A DNA stretch of 41,637 nt from assembly GCA_041170585.1 (NCBI GenBank), contig JBEDNN010000054.1, positions 1 through 41,637 of the forward strand, written 5' to 3'. A program made the translations under genes and the position numbers. Position 1 is the stretch's first letter. The number at the start of each line of letters is the position of its first letter. Of the stretch, positions 15,170-24,989 are shown piece by piece. The notes beneath the pieces were generated by a model that was not told where the DNA came from, did no database searches, and saw only the letters and a list, made by a program, of their open reading frames with translations. Source of the DNA: JBDLSY01 sp041170585. GTDB taxonomy: Bacteria > Pseudomonadota > Gammaproteobacteria > Burkholderiales > Burkholderiaceae_C.

Positions 15170-16714
15170 ATGACTTCATTAAACATCAACGCTGATACTT
15201 TTTATGCTTATGCTGCACAAGGATTTAACCGTGTCGCTTTAACTTGTGATGTATTGGCCGATTTAGATACGCCACTTTCACTCTATTTAAAATTAGCCAA
15301 TGTACCCAATACTTTTTTATTAGAAAGTGTAATCGGTGGCGAACACAGTGGTCGCTATAGCTTTATTGGCTTGCCCTGCCAACAACATTTACGTTGCAGC
15401 ATTAAACCTGAATCGCTTGGAGGCTGTACCACTGAAGTGATTAATAATGGCGTTGTATTAGAAACAAATCAAGGAGACCCTTTACAGTTTATTACCGATT
15501 ATCAAGCACGGTATATCGCTTTACCCATAAAAGGTTTACCTAGATTTTGCGGGGGTTTAGCAGGTTATTTTGGTTATGATGTCGTGCGTATCATAGAAGA
15601 TCGTTTAGCCAATACCTATAAGGCAGAGGGTTTACCTATGCCCGATATTGTATTGTTACACAGTGACCATTTGGTAGTGATTGATAATGTACTAGGTACT
15701 GTTACGCTAATATATTATGCTGATCCAAACCTGTTTGGCAGTTATGAAGCGGCACACATTGAATTAAATCATTGGATAAATCGTATTCGTTCTCCAATCC
15801 CAGTAAGCCAATACGCAAAACATATCACTAGCCCAAGCACAATAGCCCAACGAAAATATACACACGCTGATTATTTAAGTGATGCACAAACGTGTATTGA
15901 ATATATTCACGCTGGTGATTGTATGCAAGTACAACTAGGACAACGCATTAGCCAAACCTTTATACAAGAACCTTTGATGTTATACCGTGCTTTACGCCGC
16001 ATTAATCCTTCACCTTATATGTATTATTATTGGTTAGATACGCCTGACTATCCACCGTTTTATATTATTGGTGCGTCGCCTGAAATTTTGGTTAGACAAG
16101 AACCTATTTTAGAAAATGGTGTAAAAATAGGCTGCAATGTTGCGGTACGACCTTTAGCGGGCACGCGTAAACGGGGAAAAACGCCCGAACAAGATGCTGC
16201 TTTAGCCGCTGAATTATTGGCTGATCCAAAAGAGTGTGCTGAACACGTCATGTTAATTGACTTAGCCCGCAATGATATTGGACGGATTGCTAAAACAGGC
16301 AGCGTAAAAGTATTAGAACAAATGGTCATTGAAAAATATAGCCATGTTCAACACATTGTTAGCCATGTAGAAGCTCAATTAATTGATGGCTTAAATAATA
16401 TGGACGTTTTAAAAGCCACCTTCCCTGCAGGCACATTAACAGGCGCGCCTAAAGTACGGGCGATGGAAATTATTGACGAATTAGAACCCGTTAAACGCGG
16501 TATTTATGGTGGTGCAGTGGGTTATTTAAGCTATAGCGGTGCAATGGACGTAGCAATCGCTATTAGAACAGGTATTATACAAAATGATATTTTGTATGCT
16601 CAGGCCAGTGCAGGATTAGTTGCAGACAGTCAAGTAGAAGCAGAATACCAAGAAACTGAAGCCAAAGCCCGTGCCGTATTGCGTGCTGCTGAACTAGTTC
16701 AAGCGGGTTTTTAG
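15170..16714 (+). CDS. trpE: anthranilate synthase component I
   Basis: Converts chorismate plus ammonia, supplied by TrpG, to anthranilate, the first step of tryptophan synthesis. The 514-residue length is typical. The feedback site LLESVIGGEHSGRYSF is near 50-65. The chorismate-binding domain shows LAGTRKRGKTPEQD, HVMLIDLARNDIGR, and FPAGTLTGAPKVRAMEII. The LLES Trp-binding motif supports TrpE over PabB. trpG follows after 53 bases that contain two copies of AAGGA. The pair is split from trpD, which is not in the window. Confidence 0.95.
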   Translation: MTSLNINADTFYAYAAQGFNRVALTCDVLADLDTPLSLYLKLANVPNTFLLESVIGGEHSGRYSFIGLPCQQHLRCSIKPESLGGCTTEVINNGVVLETNQGDPLQFITDYQARYIALPIKGLPRFCGGLAGYFGYDVVRIIEDRLANTYKAEGLPMPDIVLLHSDHLVVIDNVLGTVTLIYYADPNLFGSYEAAHIELNHWINRIRSPIPVSQYAKHITSPSTIAQRKYTHADYLSDAQTCIEYIHAGDCMQVQLGQRISQTFIQEPLMLYRALRRINPSPYMYYYWLDTPDYPPFYIIGASPEILVRQEPILENGVKIGCNVAVRPLAGTRKRGKTPEQDAALAAELLADPKECAEHVMLIDLARNDIGRIAKTGSVKVLEQMVIEKYSHVQHIVSHVEAQLIDGLNNMDVLKATFPAGTLTGAPKVRAMEIIDELEPVKRGIYGGAVGYLSYSGAMDVAIAIRTGIIQNDILYAQASAGLVADSQVEAEYQETEAKARAVLRAAELVQAGF

Positions 16715-16767
16715 GTATTTGTTTAAATATTTGTTTAAATATTTTTAAGGATTTTTTAAGGATTTTT

Positions 16768-17385
16768 ATGTCTCACTTTACAAATAATACTGATTCTAAA
16801 CCTATTTTTCTGATGATTGATAATTATGATAGTTTTACCTATAACCTAGTACAGTACTTTGGTGAATTAGGTGCAAATATTATGACTATACGCAATGATA
16901 GAATCACTTTACAAGGTATTGAACAGTTAAATCCCAGCCATATTTGTTTAGGTCCTGGCCCTTGTGCACCTGTACAAGCGGGTATTACCATTCCGATTTT
17001 GCAACACTTTGCAGGAAAAATACCGATGCTAGGCGTGTGCCTAGGGCATCAAGCCATTGGTGAGGCATTTGGTGGCAAAGTCATTCGTGCAGCTAAACCT
17101 ATGCACGGTAAAACCGACACTTTAACGCATGATGGCTTAGGCGTCTTCGCAGGCTTACCTAGCCCTTATATTGTTACCCGCTATCACTCATTAGCCATTG
17201 AATTAAGCAGTTTACCCCCTTGCTTAACCGTCACTGCAACCACATCTGACGGTGAAATTATGGGTGTTCGCCATAAACAATACGCGATTGAAGGGGTTCA
17301 GTTTCACCCTGAAAGCATTTTAAGTGAACATGGCCATGCACTATTGGCTAATTTTTTAAATAGCTTTGAAAGTATTTTATTATAA
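16768..17385 (+). CDS. trpG: anthranilate synthase component II, glutamine amidotransferase
   Basis: Releases ammonia from glutamine for TrpE; the same protein often also serves PabB. Class I amidotransferase motifs are present: MIDNYDSFTYNL (16-27), LGPGP, nucleophile C91 in GVCLGHQ, and H180/E182 in VQFHPES. The 205 residues include a ten-residue N-terminal extension before the usual start. The ATG is five bases after AAGGA (16758-16762), which lies in a duplicated block whose twin is 11 bases upstream. It is cotranscribed with trpE. Confidence 0.95.
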   Translation: MSHFTNNTDSKPIFLMIDNYDSFTYNLVQYFGELGANIMTIRNDRITLQGIEQLNPSHICLGPGPCAPVQAGITIPILQHFAGKIPMLGVCLGHQAIGEAFGGKVIRAAKPMHGKTDTLTHDGLGVFAGLPSPYIVTRYHSLAIELSSLPPCLTVTATTSDGEIMGVRHKQYAIEGVQFHPESILSEHGHALLANFLNSFESILL

Positions 17386-17399
17386 ATAATAGCAGTTGG

Positions 17400-17475
17400 A
17401 ATCAAGATTTTTAGGATTAAAGGATAAATAAAATTTAAAAAATTTAAAAAATTTAATTTTTTGAAAATTTTGATT
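17400..17475. repeat. R3 dispersed imperfect palindrome, copy 1
   Basis: Ends AATCAAGATTTTTAG and TTGAAAATTTTGATT are near inverted repeats around an AAATTT-rich core. A relative at 39950-40035 shares the GATTTTTA-GATTAAA-GATAA order. It fills most of the trpG-xth gap, and its right end creates a false upstream TTG start for xth. Confidence 0.65.
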
Positions 17476-17505
17476 CAGACTGTTAGCCATACATATTTAA
17501 TTTTT

Positions 17506-18297
17506 ATGAAAATTATTACTGCTAATTTAAACGGAATTCGCTCCGCTCACACTAAAGGTTTTTTTACTTGGCTTAATACGCAACAAGCCGATGTCGTATG
17601 TGTGCAAGAAACCAAAATTCAAGCCGTACAAATGAGTGAGGCTTTGCTAAACCCAACCACTGAAACATGCCAATATATCGGTCATTTTCACTATGCACAA
17701 AAAGCAGGTTATTCAGGTGTAGGTATTTATACAAAAATTATGCCCGATGCTGTAAAAATAGGCTTTGACAATGGCGAATTTGATGCCGAAGGACGCGTGA
17801 TACAAGTAGATTTACCCGAAGTCACTGTCATCAGTGCCTATTTCCCCAGTGGCTCTAGCGGTGATGTTAGACAAGCGGCTAAATTTCGCTTTTTAGCTGC
17901 GTTTTTACCACATTTAAAACAGTTACAAATACGCTGTAAAACTGAAAAACGTGGTTTAGTATTGTGTGGTGATATCAATATCGCCCATCAAAATATTGAT
18001 TTAAAAAACTGGAAAAGTAATTTGAAATCTTCAGGATTTACCCCTGAAGAACGAGCTTGGTTCACGCACATGCTGACTCAAGAAAGTATGGTTGATATGT
18101 GGCGTACTTTATATCCCAATGAAGCAGGTTATACTTGGTGGAGTAACCGTGGTGGGGCTTATCAAAATAACGTTGGTTGGCGAATTGACTATCAATTATG
18201 CAGTGCTGATTTTGCCGCTAAAGCCCGCCATGCCAGTATTTATAAAGCACAAAAATTTAGTGACCATGCCCCATTAATAGTGGAATATACCGTATAA
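17506..18297 (+). CDS. xth: exodeoxyribonuclease III / AP endonuclease
   Basis: Repairs abasic sites and has 3'-5' exonuclease activity on double-stranded DNA. From ATG 17506 (MKIITANLNGIRSA) it has 263 residues, normal for the family. Motifs include the metal-binding Glu in VCVQETKIQ, SAYFPSGSSG, the catalytic GDINIAHQNIDL, TWWSNRGGAYQNNVGWRIDY and the C-terminal SDHAP. An in-frame TTG at 17461 lies within the R3 repeat and is rejected. It converges with comEC with a one-base gap. Confidence 0.95.
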   Translation: MKIITANLNGIRSAHTKGFFTWLNTQQADVVCVQETKIQAVQMSEALLNPTTETCQYIGHFHYAQKAGYSGVGIYTKIMPDAVKIGFDNGEFDAEGRVIQVDLPEVTVISAYFPSGSSGDVRQAAKFRFLAAFLPHLKQLQIRCKTEKRGLVLCGDINIAHQNIDLKNWKSNLKSSGFTPEERAWFTHMLTQESMVDMWRTLYPNEAGYTWWSNRGGAYQNNVGWRIDYQLCSADFAAKARHASIYKAQKFSDHAPLIVEYTV

Positions 18298-18298
18298 A

Positions 18299-20944
18299 TT
18301 AATTTATAGACGGCATCACCGTATGCCAGTAGCGTTTAGCGACTGTACGCCATGCTTGTATTTTTATCGGTTCATCTGCTTCAGAGTGAATATCAACGAC
18401 CACTGCACCATCAACATCACTACGCCATTGTTTGATACCCGCTTCAGTATACCGCTGACTCACTAAAGGATGAGGGTGTCCATAGCGGTTTCTATAACCG
18501 TTTTGAATGACAACGTGGCTTGGGTTCACAGCACTTAAAAATTCAGTTCTACTTGAGGTTTTACTGCCGTGGTGCGGTGATAACAAAATAGTACTTTGTA
18601 GCATTTGACTATACTCATTGACTAAGTTTAATTCTTGAGCCGATTCAATATCACCCGTCAATAATACACTGTGCTGTTTAGTGCCATTTACACTGCTTAT
18701 TTTGAGTACACAACTCACTGAATTAGTGCTTCTATTTAAAAAATCAAGCGGTGTCATTACAGTCGGTGGATGTAAAAATTGTATTCTTAAACCCGCCCAT
18801 AGCAACTGTTTACCCGCTTGACAAGGCAAACGGTTTGAAGGCAATAGTGTCAATAGGCGGTGTTGCGGTGCAAGGCTATACCACCATTGTTTTATTGGCA
18901 TTTGTGTGACTAAACTGCTCACACCGCCAGAATGGTCTTCGTCAGCATGGCTTAATATGACATGGTCTAAAGAATGCACACCGACTGAATATAAATAAGG
19001 CAAAATTACTCGCTCTGCCCCATCACTTTCACTGCCATAGCGAGGCCCTGTATCAAACAATAAAGTACGTCCTTGGCTGTGTATCACTACGGCCATACCC
19101 TGCCCGACATCTAAAAATACGATACGCCAAGCTGATTTATCCCAAGATAAATACACCGTAAAACAGATACTGCCCAGTATAAATAAGGCTACGGCTATAT
19201 ATCCCAGTATACGGCGGCGTGTTAAAAAAGCACAAGAGATAGCCGCTAATACCCCAAATATTTGCCAAAACCACGGCGTACTAGGAATATGAATAGACGC
19301 ATAAGGTATACGTAATAAAGCTTCTAATATCCATTCCATCATCGTTTGCACAAATAACAAAATACGCATTAATAATACGGCTGCTGGTTGCCATACACCC
19401 GATAATACTGCTGCTAACAAGGCTACAGGGGTAGAAATCCAGCCCATTATTGGAATAGCAACTGCATTGGCCAATGGACTAACCAAAGACGTTTGGTTAA
19501 AAAATAAAGCCGTTAGCGGAATTAAAACCAAGGTTAATACCCACTGTGTGTGTGCCGCTGTTTTGATGATTAATTTATAGTGATGCCATTGTGTAAGAAA
19601 TTCTGTAGTGGTCTGTAACTGTGGCTCTGATATCCCTTCATTTTTATGTCGCCATTCAACGGCTACTAGTACAGCAACTGCTCCATAAGACAACCAAAAA
19701 CTAGGTGATATAACGGCTATCGGCTCTTGCATTAAAGCCATGGCTGCTGCTATTGCCATAACGTGGTACACAGAAGGGTGTGCCATTATTTTTTTTGCTA
19801 AAAAAGCGACGCACAACATAAATACCGTACGTTGTGCAGGCAATGCCCAGCCCGCGATTAAAGCATAAATAATGCTGCTCCATAATAAAATATTTAACCG
19901 TATCGTTTGTAAGGGTATCCACAACAAACGTTTTGGATTAGCACGCCAAAAATGGCTGCCCAGCCATGCCAGTAAAGCCCCCATTAAAGCAATATGTGTG
20001 CCAGACACTGCTAATAAATGCCCTGTGCCTGTATTGTTATAGCGTTGCCATTGCGTATCATCTAAGCTACGTTGGTCGCCCAGTGCTAAAGCAGCCACCC
20101 AGCGTGCAGCGTCTTGATTAGGGCTAATTAAAAATACTTGGGTGCGAATGATGCTTCTTATACGCTCAACCCACGGTAAAAACTGCTGAACTTGCGTGTT
20201 TAAGTCTTCATCTACAGTGCGAATATACCCTGTAGCGGCAATGCTATTTGATACCAGCCATCGTTCATAATCAAAACCATTAGGATTGAGAGTACCGTGC
20301 CGTTGTTTAGCTCTAAAAGTTAAACGGTATTGTTGTGCAGCTTGTAAATTAAACTTAGGTTGATACCAACTTAAAGCGATTGTTTTACCTTTTAAATTGA
20401 ACGCTGGGTTTATATGATTATCCGCATCGCTACGCTCTATTACAAATAAAACCTGTTGTGATTGTGATGATACTTTGGGTAAATGACTGACATACCCTGT
20501 AGCCGTAACGTTTTTACCTTCTAATTCAGTCGGAAAACCATTGGCAACCCTTTGGCTTCCATCATACGTAGCCCATACTATTCCAAATAACCCAGCTATA
20601 AAAAAATTAAATATTAATAATATTAAAATTTTATGTACCGATAATTTATATATAATTAATTTGTATGCAGATAATTTAGAGTCTGATATTTCAGAGGCTG
20701 ATATTTCAGAGGTAGATATTTCAGAGGTAGATATTTCAAATATGATGGGCTTGGCTGGTACGCCATAAAAAATAATAGTAATCGCCCATACTGCTAAAGT
20801 GAGCAAACTTGTTACGATAAGATATGGCAAAACAAATTCAGCAGCTGGTAAAGTACTGGTAAATTGTATAGACAAACACCCTAATACAAAGCCCAGCACT
20901 GCTATAGGACAGGCGAAGTATAAGCTGGTTTTATTAACAGACAT
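18299..20944 (-). CDS. comEC: DNA uptake channel protein ComEC/Rec2
   Basis: The inner-membrane channel for single-stranded DNA during natural transformation. The 881-residue protein has the three usual parts: a DUF4131-like N-terminal region with early membrane segments, the Competence domain of about ten helices (about 270-580; motif LLAVSGTHIALMGALL), and a C-terminal metallo-beta-lactamase-like domain (FLDVGQGMAVVI, LSHADEDHSGG, LSPHHGSKTSS). An odd 15-bp tandem repeat inserts EISTSEISTSE-type residues after the second helix (about residues 70-90). All core motifs are intact, so competence is possible. No other com or pil genes are in view. Confidence 0.93.
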   Translation of the reverse strand: MSVNKTSLYFACPIAVLGFVLGCLSIQFTSTLPAAEFVLPYLIVTSLLTLAVWAITIIFYGVPAKPIIFEISTSEISTSEISASEISDSKLSAYKLIIYKLSVHKILILLIFNFFIAGLFGIVWATYDGSQRVANGFPTELEGKNVTATGYVSHLPKVSSQSQQVLFVIERSDADNHINPAFNLKGKTIALSWYQPKFNLQAAQQYRLTFRAKQRHGTLNPNGFDYERWLVSNSIAATGYIRTVDEDLNTQVQQFLPWVERIRSIIRTQVFLISPNQDAARWVAALALGDQRSLDDTQWQRYNNTGTGHLLAVSGTHIALMGALLAWLGSHFWRANPKRLLWIPLQTIRLNILLWSSIIYALIAGWALPAQRTVFMLCVAFLAKKIMAHPSVYHVMAIAAAMALMQEPIAVISPSFWLSYGAVAVLVAVEWRHKNEGISEPQLQTTTEFLTQWHHYKLIIKTAAHTQWVLTLVLIPLTALFFNQTSLVSPLANAVAIPIMGWISTPVALLAAVLSGVWQPAAVLLMRILLFVQTMMEWILEALLRIPYASIHIPSTPWFWQIFGVLAAISCAFLTRRRILGYIAVALFILGSICFTVYLSWDKSAWRIVFLDVGQGMAVVIHSQGRTLLFDTGPRYGSESDGAERVILPYLYSVGVHSLDHVILSHADEDHSGGVSSLVTQMPIKQWWYSLAPQHRLLTLLPSNRLPCQAGKQLLWAGLRIQFLHPPTVMTPLDFLNRSTNSVSCVLKISSVNGTKQHSVLLTGDIESAQELNLVNEYSQMLQSTILLSPHHGSKTSSRTEFLSAVNPSHVVIQNGYRNRYGHPHPLVSQRYTEAGIKQWRSDVDGAVVVDIHSEADEPIKIQAWRTVAKRYWHTVMPSIN
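20681..20740. repeat. 15-bp tandem repeat inside comEC
   Basis: Four units of the type GATATTTCAGAGGTA run in frame through comEC. More degenerate units continue to about 20640. The unit length keeps the reading frame. Confidence 0.85.
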
Positions 20945-20987
20945 AACAATTCTTTAAATACTTAGAGCTATATTAAATATTTTAATT

Positions 20988-21365
20988 CTATTTAATGTGT
21001 GCTTTATTAGCCTGTTTATACGCTTTTTTATAAGGCTTTACATGGCCTAAACAACCGATAAAACACGTCCAAGACAATAAAAACTCACACCAAGCATAGT
21101 ATTGTGAAGCACCTGTATCACCCATACCACGAATAACACCTTCACTCATATACAGTAATACCAACATACTGACTATTTGTAATACATATAGCCGACCTAA
21201 CCATAAGCCTTTTAAGCAAAACGCTAAAGGCAACACTTTTAATACTAACCAAGTACCACCCAGACGGACTGGTGCACCTTGCCATTCCCACCACACACAT
21301 AGTACGCATAACAATAAAGCAGCAATAAAAGCTAAAGTATGCCAAGGTGTTAAAAAATATTTCAT
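20988..21365 (-). CDS. DUF2069 membrane protein
   Basis: The 125-residue protein has four hydrophobic segments (about 8-25, 38-56, 60-76 and 86-104) and the family pattern of a WEW motif after the first helix, LVLKVLPLAFCLKGLWLGR and YMSEGVIR in the middle, and YYAWCEFLLSW. The function is unknown; it is an inner-membrane protein. I choose the ATG at 21365 (MKYFLTPW), four bases after the ybeD-like stop, over an ATG five codons earlier that would overlap that gene. It probably shares a transcript with the YbeD-like gene. Confidence 0.82.
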   Translation of the reverse strand: MKYFLTPWHTLAFIAALLLCVLCVWWEWQGAPVRLGGTWLVLKVLPLAFCLKGLWLGRLYVLQIVSMLVLLYMSEGVIRGMGDTGASQYYAWCEFLLSWTCFIGCLGHVKPYKKAYKQANKAHIK

Positions 21366-21369
21366 AAAA

Positions 21370-21669
21370 TTACAGCACATATTTTACCAATGGATGGGCT
21401 TTTAACACCGTATTTAAATGCTCTAATTGCAGCATACTATTGGCCGTTACAGTAAATGCAACTGCAAGATAAGTACCTGCTTTACTAGGACGCATCTCAA
21501 TGGTGTGGGCATTAAAATCAGTAATAATACTGTGTACACAGTCACTAATGGCTTGTACTAAACCTTCTACTTGTCGCCCAATCACTGTAACAGGGACTTC
21601 ACAAGGAAACTGCATAATTGTTTCAATTATTTCATTGGAAGCCGTTGGTAATATAGAATCAATAGTCAT
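21370..21669 (-). CDS. ybeD: YbeD/DUF493 family protein
   Basis: The 99-residue protein has the DUF493 pattern: FPCEVPVTVIGR near the start, a central helix (LVQAISDCVHSII), then RPSKAGTYLAVAFTVTA and a C-terminal HPLVKYVL. E. coli YbeD has a ferredoxin-like fold that resembles regulatory domains and sits next to lipB and lipA. Those genes are absent here. It precedes the DUF2069 gene by only a few bases. The molecular role is not established. Confidence 0.85.
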   Translation of the reverse strand: MTIDSILPTASNEIIETIMQFPCEVPVTVIGRQVEGLVQAISDCVHSIITDFNAHTIEMRPSKAGTYLAVAFTVTANSMLQLEHLNTVLKAHPLVKYVL

Positions 21670-21730
21670 ATTTAATATAGTGTGTAAGAAAATTTTCTTT
21701 ATAAATATTAAAGAATTAGGCAGCGTTAGA

Positions 21731-21786
21731 GTAACATTAACAATAACATTAACAATAACATTAAAAATGACATTAATAATGTCATT
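21731..21786. repeat. 12-bp tandem repeat and 21-bp palindrome
   Basis: Nearly three units of AACATTAACAAT (from about 21733) run into a palindrome AATGACATT-AAT-AATGTCATT (21766-21786). The region lies between the diguanylate cyclase end and the ybeD start. There is no T-run, so it may be an operator or slippage product and not a terminator. Confidence 0.6.
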
Positions 21787-21864
21787 AATACCATTAATTT
21801 AACCATTTTATTTTGATATTGCCATCTAATTTAGCTTATGTTTTTATTTTTATTTGGCTTATTT

Positions 21865-23340
21865 TTATTTAGGAACAAAAATCGTTGATTTGGCATCTAA
21901 TAAATCAGTTAAATGTGCGTTTAAGGTCGCACTTAAAGTAGTGTCTAAATTAGTTTCCATATTGCCACCCAGCAAAGATGTGTCTTTTGCGTCACCGCTA
22001 ACAGCTTCTAATAAATCATTTTTGGCAATTTGGCTATACAAAACCGCTCTACATCTGCCTTGTTGTTTAGCTAAATATAAAGCTTTATCAGCACGTTTAT
22101 ACCAATTGACAAAACTTTCACCTGGTAAAGACAAGGCAATGCCCGCAGAAAAACTAGTCCCTTCAGGCATAGATTGTTGTAGACGTTTTGCGGTGACATC
22201 TGCATGTAATTCGTCACAGTTTGGCATCAAAATGGCAAATTCCTCGCCGCCCATACGGGCTACAAAATCTTTAGAACGAACATTTTTTTTCCACATAGAA
22301 GCACATTTTTTTAAATGTTCATCACCTTTTACATGGCCAAAAGTATCATTGAAACGTTTAAAATGGTCTAAATCAATCAGCATCAGACAAGCAGAAAATT
22401 TTGCTGTTTGTATTCTATTGTCATCGTATCTACCGTTGGCTATGTTATGTATTTTAGGGACACCCGCTGCTAAAGTTAATGTTTTAAAAGCCATATTTAA
22501 AGCACGTCTGTTCAATAAACCCGTCAAAGGGTCAGCATTGGCTAATCGAGTAATACGGCGAATTAATACTGAATTAGAGCGTATATTTCGGCTTAATAAA
22601 TAAAGCAAAGCAGCATTCCAACACAATGAACCCACACTGAATATGATGATACATAAATACAATAAATTAGCACCAGATTCTGCAGTACTGTTTAAAGTAG
22701 ATGCTTGACTGTTTATTTTTCTTGATAAATCTAGTGTGATTTGATCTATTTCTGCCCCAATACTTTTTATTTTTTGATACAAAATTTGATGGGCATTAAA
22801 GTTATTAGTGGTTGTTTGACCTAATTTAACAACATACTCATTATTGGCCTTAATAAAATACTCAAATTTCCTGTTTAAAGTCATAGATACATTTAAAATA
22901 TCATCATCACTAAGTACGGTATCTGTATAGCTGTCTGCTTTATTAAACATTTGGTTAGCACTATTTTTAAAATAATCAATGTTTGATTTGAGTACTTTTA
23001 ACGAGTCAACTAATGCTTTATATTCATTGGATTGAACACTTAGCACACTACTGCCTTTGTTTTGGTAGGTTTGTAAAACAAGTAATTGTTGATAATTGAC
23101 TTGTTGCAAAGTGTCATGGATATTCTGTGTCTGTATTGCAAATGTGTTGCTGTGTACAATCAAAGAACGTATTTCAATTTGTCTTTCGTTAGCTAGCTTA
23201 GCAAAAATAATGATAATAACAGTCAAAATAGCCTGAAAGCTCATACCCAGCTTACCGATACGCCATTGGTATTCAAACGAATGTTCACCCTGTAACCAAG
23301 ACATAAACACTAATTTTAAACGCTGTATTAAATTGATCAT
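21865..23340 (-). CDS. membrane diguanylate cyclase (GGDEF)
   Basis: Makes the second messenger cyclic di-GMP. The 491-residue protein has a transmembrane segment near 33-50, a periplasmic helical sensor-like region (about 51-223) with no recognisable Pfam-type motif, a second segment near 224-250 and a GGDEF domain from about 265. The active site reads GGEEF (364-368), and an intact inhibitory RxxD site (RSKD, 355-358) lies five residues before it, so product feedback is expected. DPLTGLLNRRA and DLDHFKRFND are intact. A tail of about 60 residues after the domain is not recognised. It is alone, with no partner phosphodiesterase. Confidence 0.93.
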   Translation of the reverse strand: MINLIQRLKLVFMSWLQGEHSFEYQWRIGKLGMSFQAILTVIIIIFAKLANERQIEIRSLIVHSNTFAIQTQNIHDTLQQVNYQQLLVLQTYQNKGSSVLSVQSNEYKALVDSLKVLKSNIDYFKNSANQMFNKADSYTDTVLSDDDILNVSMTLNRKFEYFIKANNEYVVKLGQTTTNNFNAHQILYQKIKSIGAEIDQITLDLSRKINSQASTLNSTAESGANLLYLCIIIFSVGSLCWNAALLYLLSRNIRSNSVLIRRITRLANADPLTGLLNRRALNMAFKTLTLAAGVPKIHNIANGRYDDNRIQTAKFSACLMLIDLDHFKRFNDTFGHVKGDEHLKKCASMWKKNVRSKDFVARMGGEEFAILMPNCDELHADVTAKRLQQSMPEGTSFSAGIALSLPGESFVNWYKRADKALYLAKQQGRCRAVLYSQIAKNDLLEAVSGDAKDTSLLGGNMETNLDTTLSATLNAHLTDLLDAKSTIFVPK

Positions 23341-23620
23341 AAGTAAGTCGGCTTAAAAGCTATAAGCCATGTTATTTAGTATGTTTTACACCGTTCAAAC
23401 TAGATTAGTTTAGTATAAAATAGAAGATTAATTTTATTAGTTTTACATTGGTTGTAATGTATTCATAAAATTATTTGTAGATTTAAATTATAAGTTAAGC
23501 GGGGCTACTCTGATTATACTAATTTTTTGATTAAAACTATTAAGAAAAGTAATCTGCAGTTAATCGTTAACAATTTAAGGCGTTTTTTAAACTAAATGGT
23601 AATTTTAAAATTAAAATTGA
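23341..23620. other. divergent intergenic region, no gene
   Basis: This 280-base gap separates the divergent cyclase and rlmH genes and must contain both promoters. A 6-bp inverted repeat GGCTTA/TAAGCC (23350-23368) lies in the cyclase leader. No other structure is convincing. Confidence 0.4.
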
Positions 23621-24091
23621 ATGAATTTACACATTATTGCTTTAGGTAAAGGAATGCCCAACTGGGTAGAAGAGGCTTTTATTTCCTATCAAAAACGCTT
23701 ACCCACTGATTTTACTTTGTATTTAAAAGAGTTAAAAGCAATTGACCGGTTGGGCAATACAAACATTACCGCTATCTTAGCTAAGGAAGCAGAACAGTTA
23801 CAAGCAGTTACGCCAAAAGGTGCTTTACGTATTGTTTTAGATGAGCGTGGTAAAGATTTAACCACGGTTGCTTTGTCAGACTGCTTAGTGCGTTGGCAGC
23901 AAACCAGCCGTGATATAGTATTTTATATTGGTAGTACTGACGGACTTGACAGTGAATTTAAAAAAAAAGCAGATATGGCAATTCGGTTATCTAGCCTAAC
24001 TTTGCCACACATGATGGTACGGGTATTGTTGGCTGAACAACTTTATAGAGCTTGGAGTATTTTAAATAACCATCCTTATCACCGTGTATGA
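23621..24091 (+). CDS. rlmH: 23S rRNA pseudouridine-1915 N3-methyltransferase
   Basis: Methylates pseudouridine 1915 in helix 69 of 23S rRNA on assembled 70S ribosomes, using S-adenosylmethionine. The 156-residue SPOUT-family protein starts with the standard LHIIALGKGMPNWVEEAF. The cofactor-binding knot includes LDERGKDL, FYIGSTDGLD (normally G-G-A-D-G, here G-S-T-D-G), LPHMMVRVLLAEQLYRAW and the terminal HPYHR. rsfS, often upstream, is absent. cysE follows after 69 bases. Confidence 0.95.
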   Translation: MNLHIIALGKGMPNWVEEAFISYQKRLPTDFTLYLKELKAIDRLGNTNITAILAKEAEQLQAVTPKGALRIVLDERGKDLTTVALSDCLVRWQQTSRDIVFYIGSTDGLDSEFKKKADMAIRLSSLTLPHMMVRVLLAEQLYRAWSILNNHPYHRV

Positions 24092-24160
24092 ATAATATTA
24101 TCTTTGTTATTAAAAATAAAATAATAATCACAATATTAAAAATAAAAAAGATATTACTTT

Positions 24161-24859
24161 ATGACACTTATAGACACATTATTAAATGATATTGACAATA
24201 TTTTAAAGCGTGACCCAGCTGCTACAAGCCGTTTTGAAGTCATGACTTGTTATCCAGGTTTACAAGCGATTTGGATACACCGTATTAGTCATAAAATGTT
24301 TATTCGTCGTTGGTTGTGGGCTGCACGGTTTTTATCCGCATTAGCACGTTGGTTGACTGGGGTAGAAATTCACCCTGGTGCTAAAATTGGGCATAATGTA
24401 TTTATTGACCATGGTATGGGTGTTGTTATTGGTGAAACCGCTGAAATAGGTGATGGCTGTACGATTTATCAAGGGGCTACTTTAGGGGGTACATCATTGT
24501 ATAAAGGGGTTAAGCGTCACCCAACATTAGGAAAAAATGTTATTGTTGGTGCAGGTGCAAAAATATTAGGTGGATTTGTTGTGGGTGATGGAGCAAGGAT
24601 TGGTTCAAACTCTGTGGTTGTTAAACCTGTTCCAGCAGGTGAAACCGCTGTTGGTGTTCCAGCACGTTTAATCGGTAGCCATAAACATGATGTTGATGTA
24701 ACGCCTACTGATGACACGATAACACCACAGACTGTCTTTAATGCTTATGGTGTATTAGCAACCGATGATGACCCCGTTCAAGTTAGTTTAGAAAAATTAC
24801 GCCAGCAGCTACTTGCACAACAAATACAAATTGATGCTTTACTAAAGAAAAATATTTAG
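24161..24859 (+). CDS. cysE: serine O-acetyltransferase
   Basis: Makes O-acetylserine from serine and acetyl-CoA, the carbon skeleton for cysteine. The 232-residue protein is the shorter EpsC-like form without the long N-terminal domain of E. coli CysE. It has a helical N-terminal region (1-65), then left-handed beta-helix hexapeptides: EIHPGAKIGHNVFIDHGMG with the catalytic Asp-His, VVIGETAEIGDGCTIYQGATLGGT and KNVIVGAGAKILGG. The tail after residue 180 is longer than needed and ends in a charged helix. It is encoded between rlmH and ettA. Confidence 0.94.
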   Translation: MTLIDTLLNDIDNILKRDPAATSRFEVMTCYPGLQAIWIHRISHKMFIRRWLWAARFLSALARWLTGVEIHPGAKIGHNVFIDHGMGVVIGETAEIGDGCTIYQGATLGGTSLYKGVKRHPTLGKNVIVGAGAKILGGFVVGDGARIGSNSVVVKPVPAGETAVGVPARLIGSHKHDVDVTPTDDTITPQTVFNAYGVLATDDDPVQVSLEKLRQQLLAQQIQIDALLKKNI

Positions 24860-24989
24860 GCTTTATAACTTTTTATTAATAGCAATACTAAAATAGGGCT
24901 AGTTTCTGTTTTATTTTTTAAATACACATATATACAAACATATTAAATAATTTTCTTGATTTTTTAAACCTTAATTAATACTGACCACA

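Noticed and set aside
17461..17505. Upstream TTG start for xth
   Set aside because: The added residues come from the end of the R3 repeat; ExoIII proteins start at MKIITANLNG.
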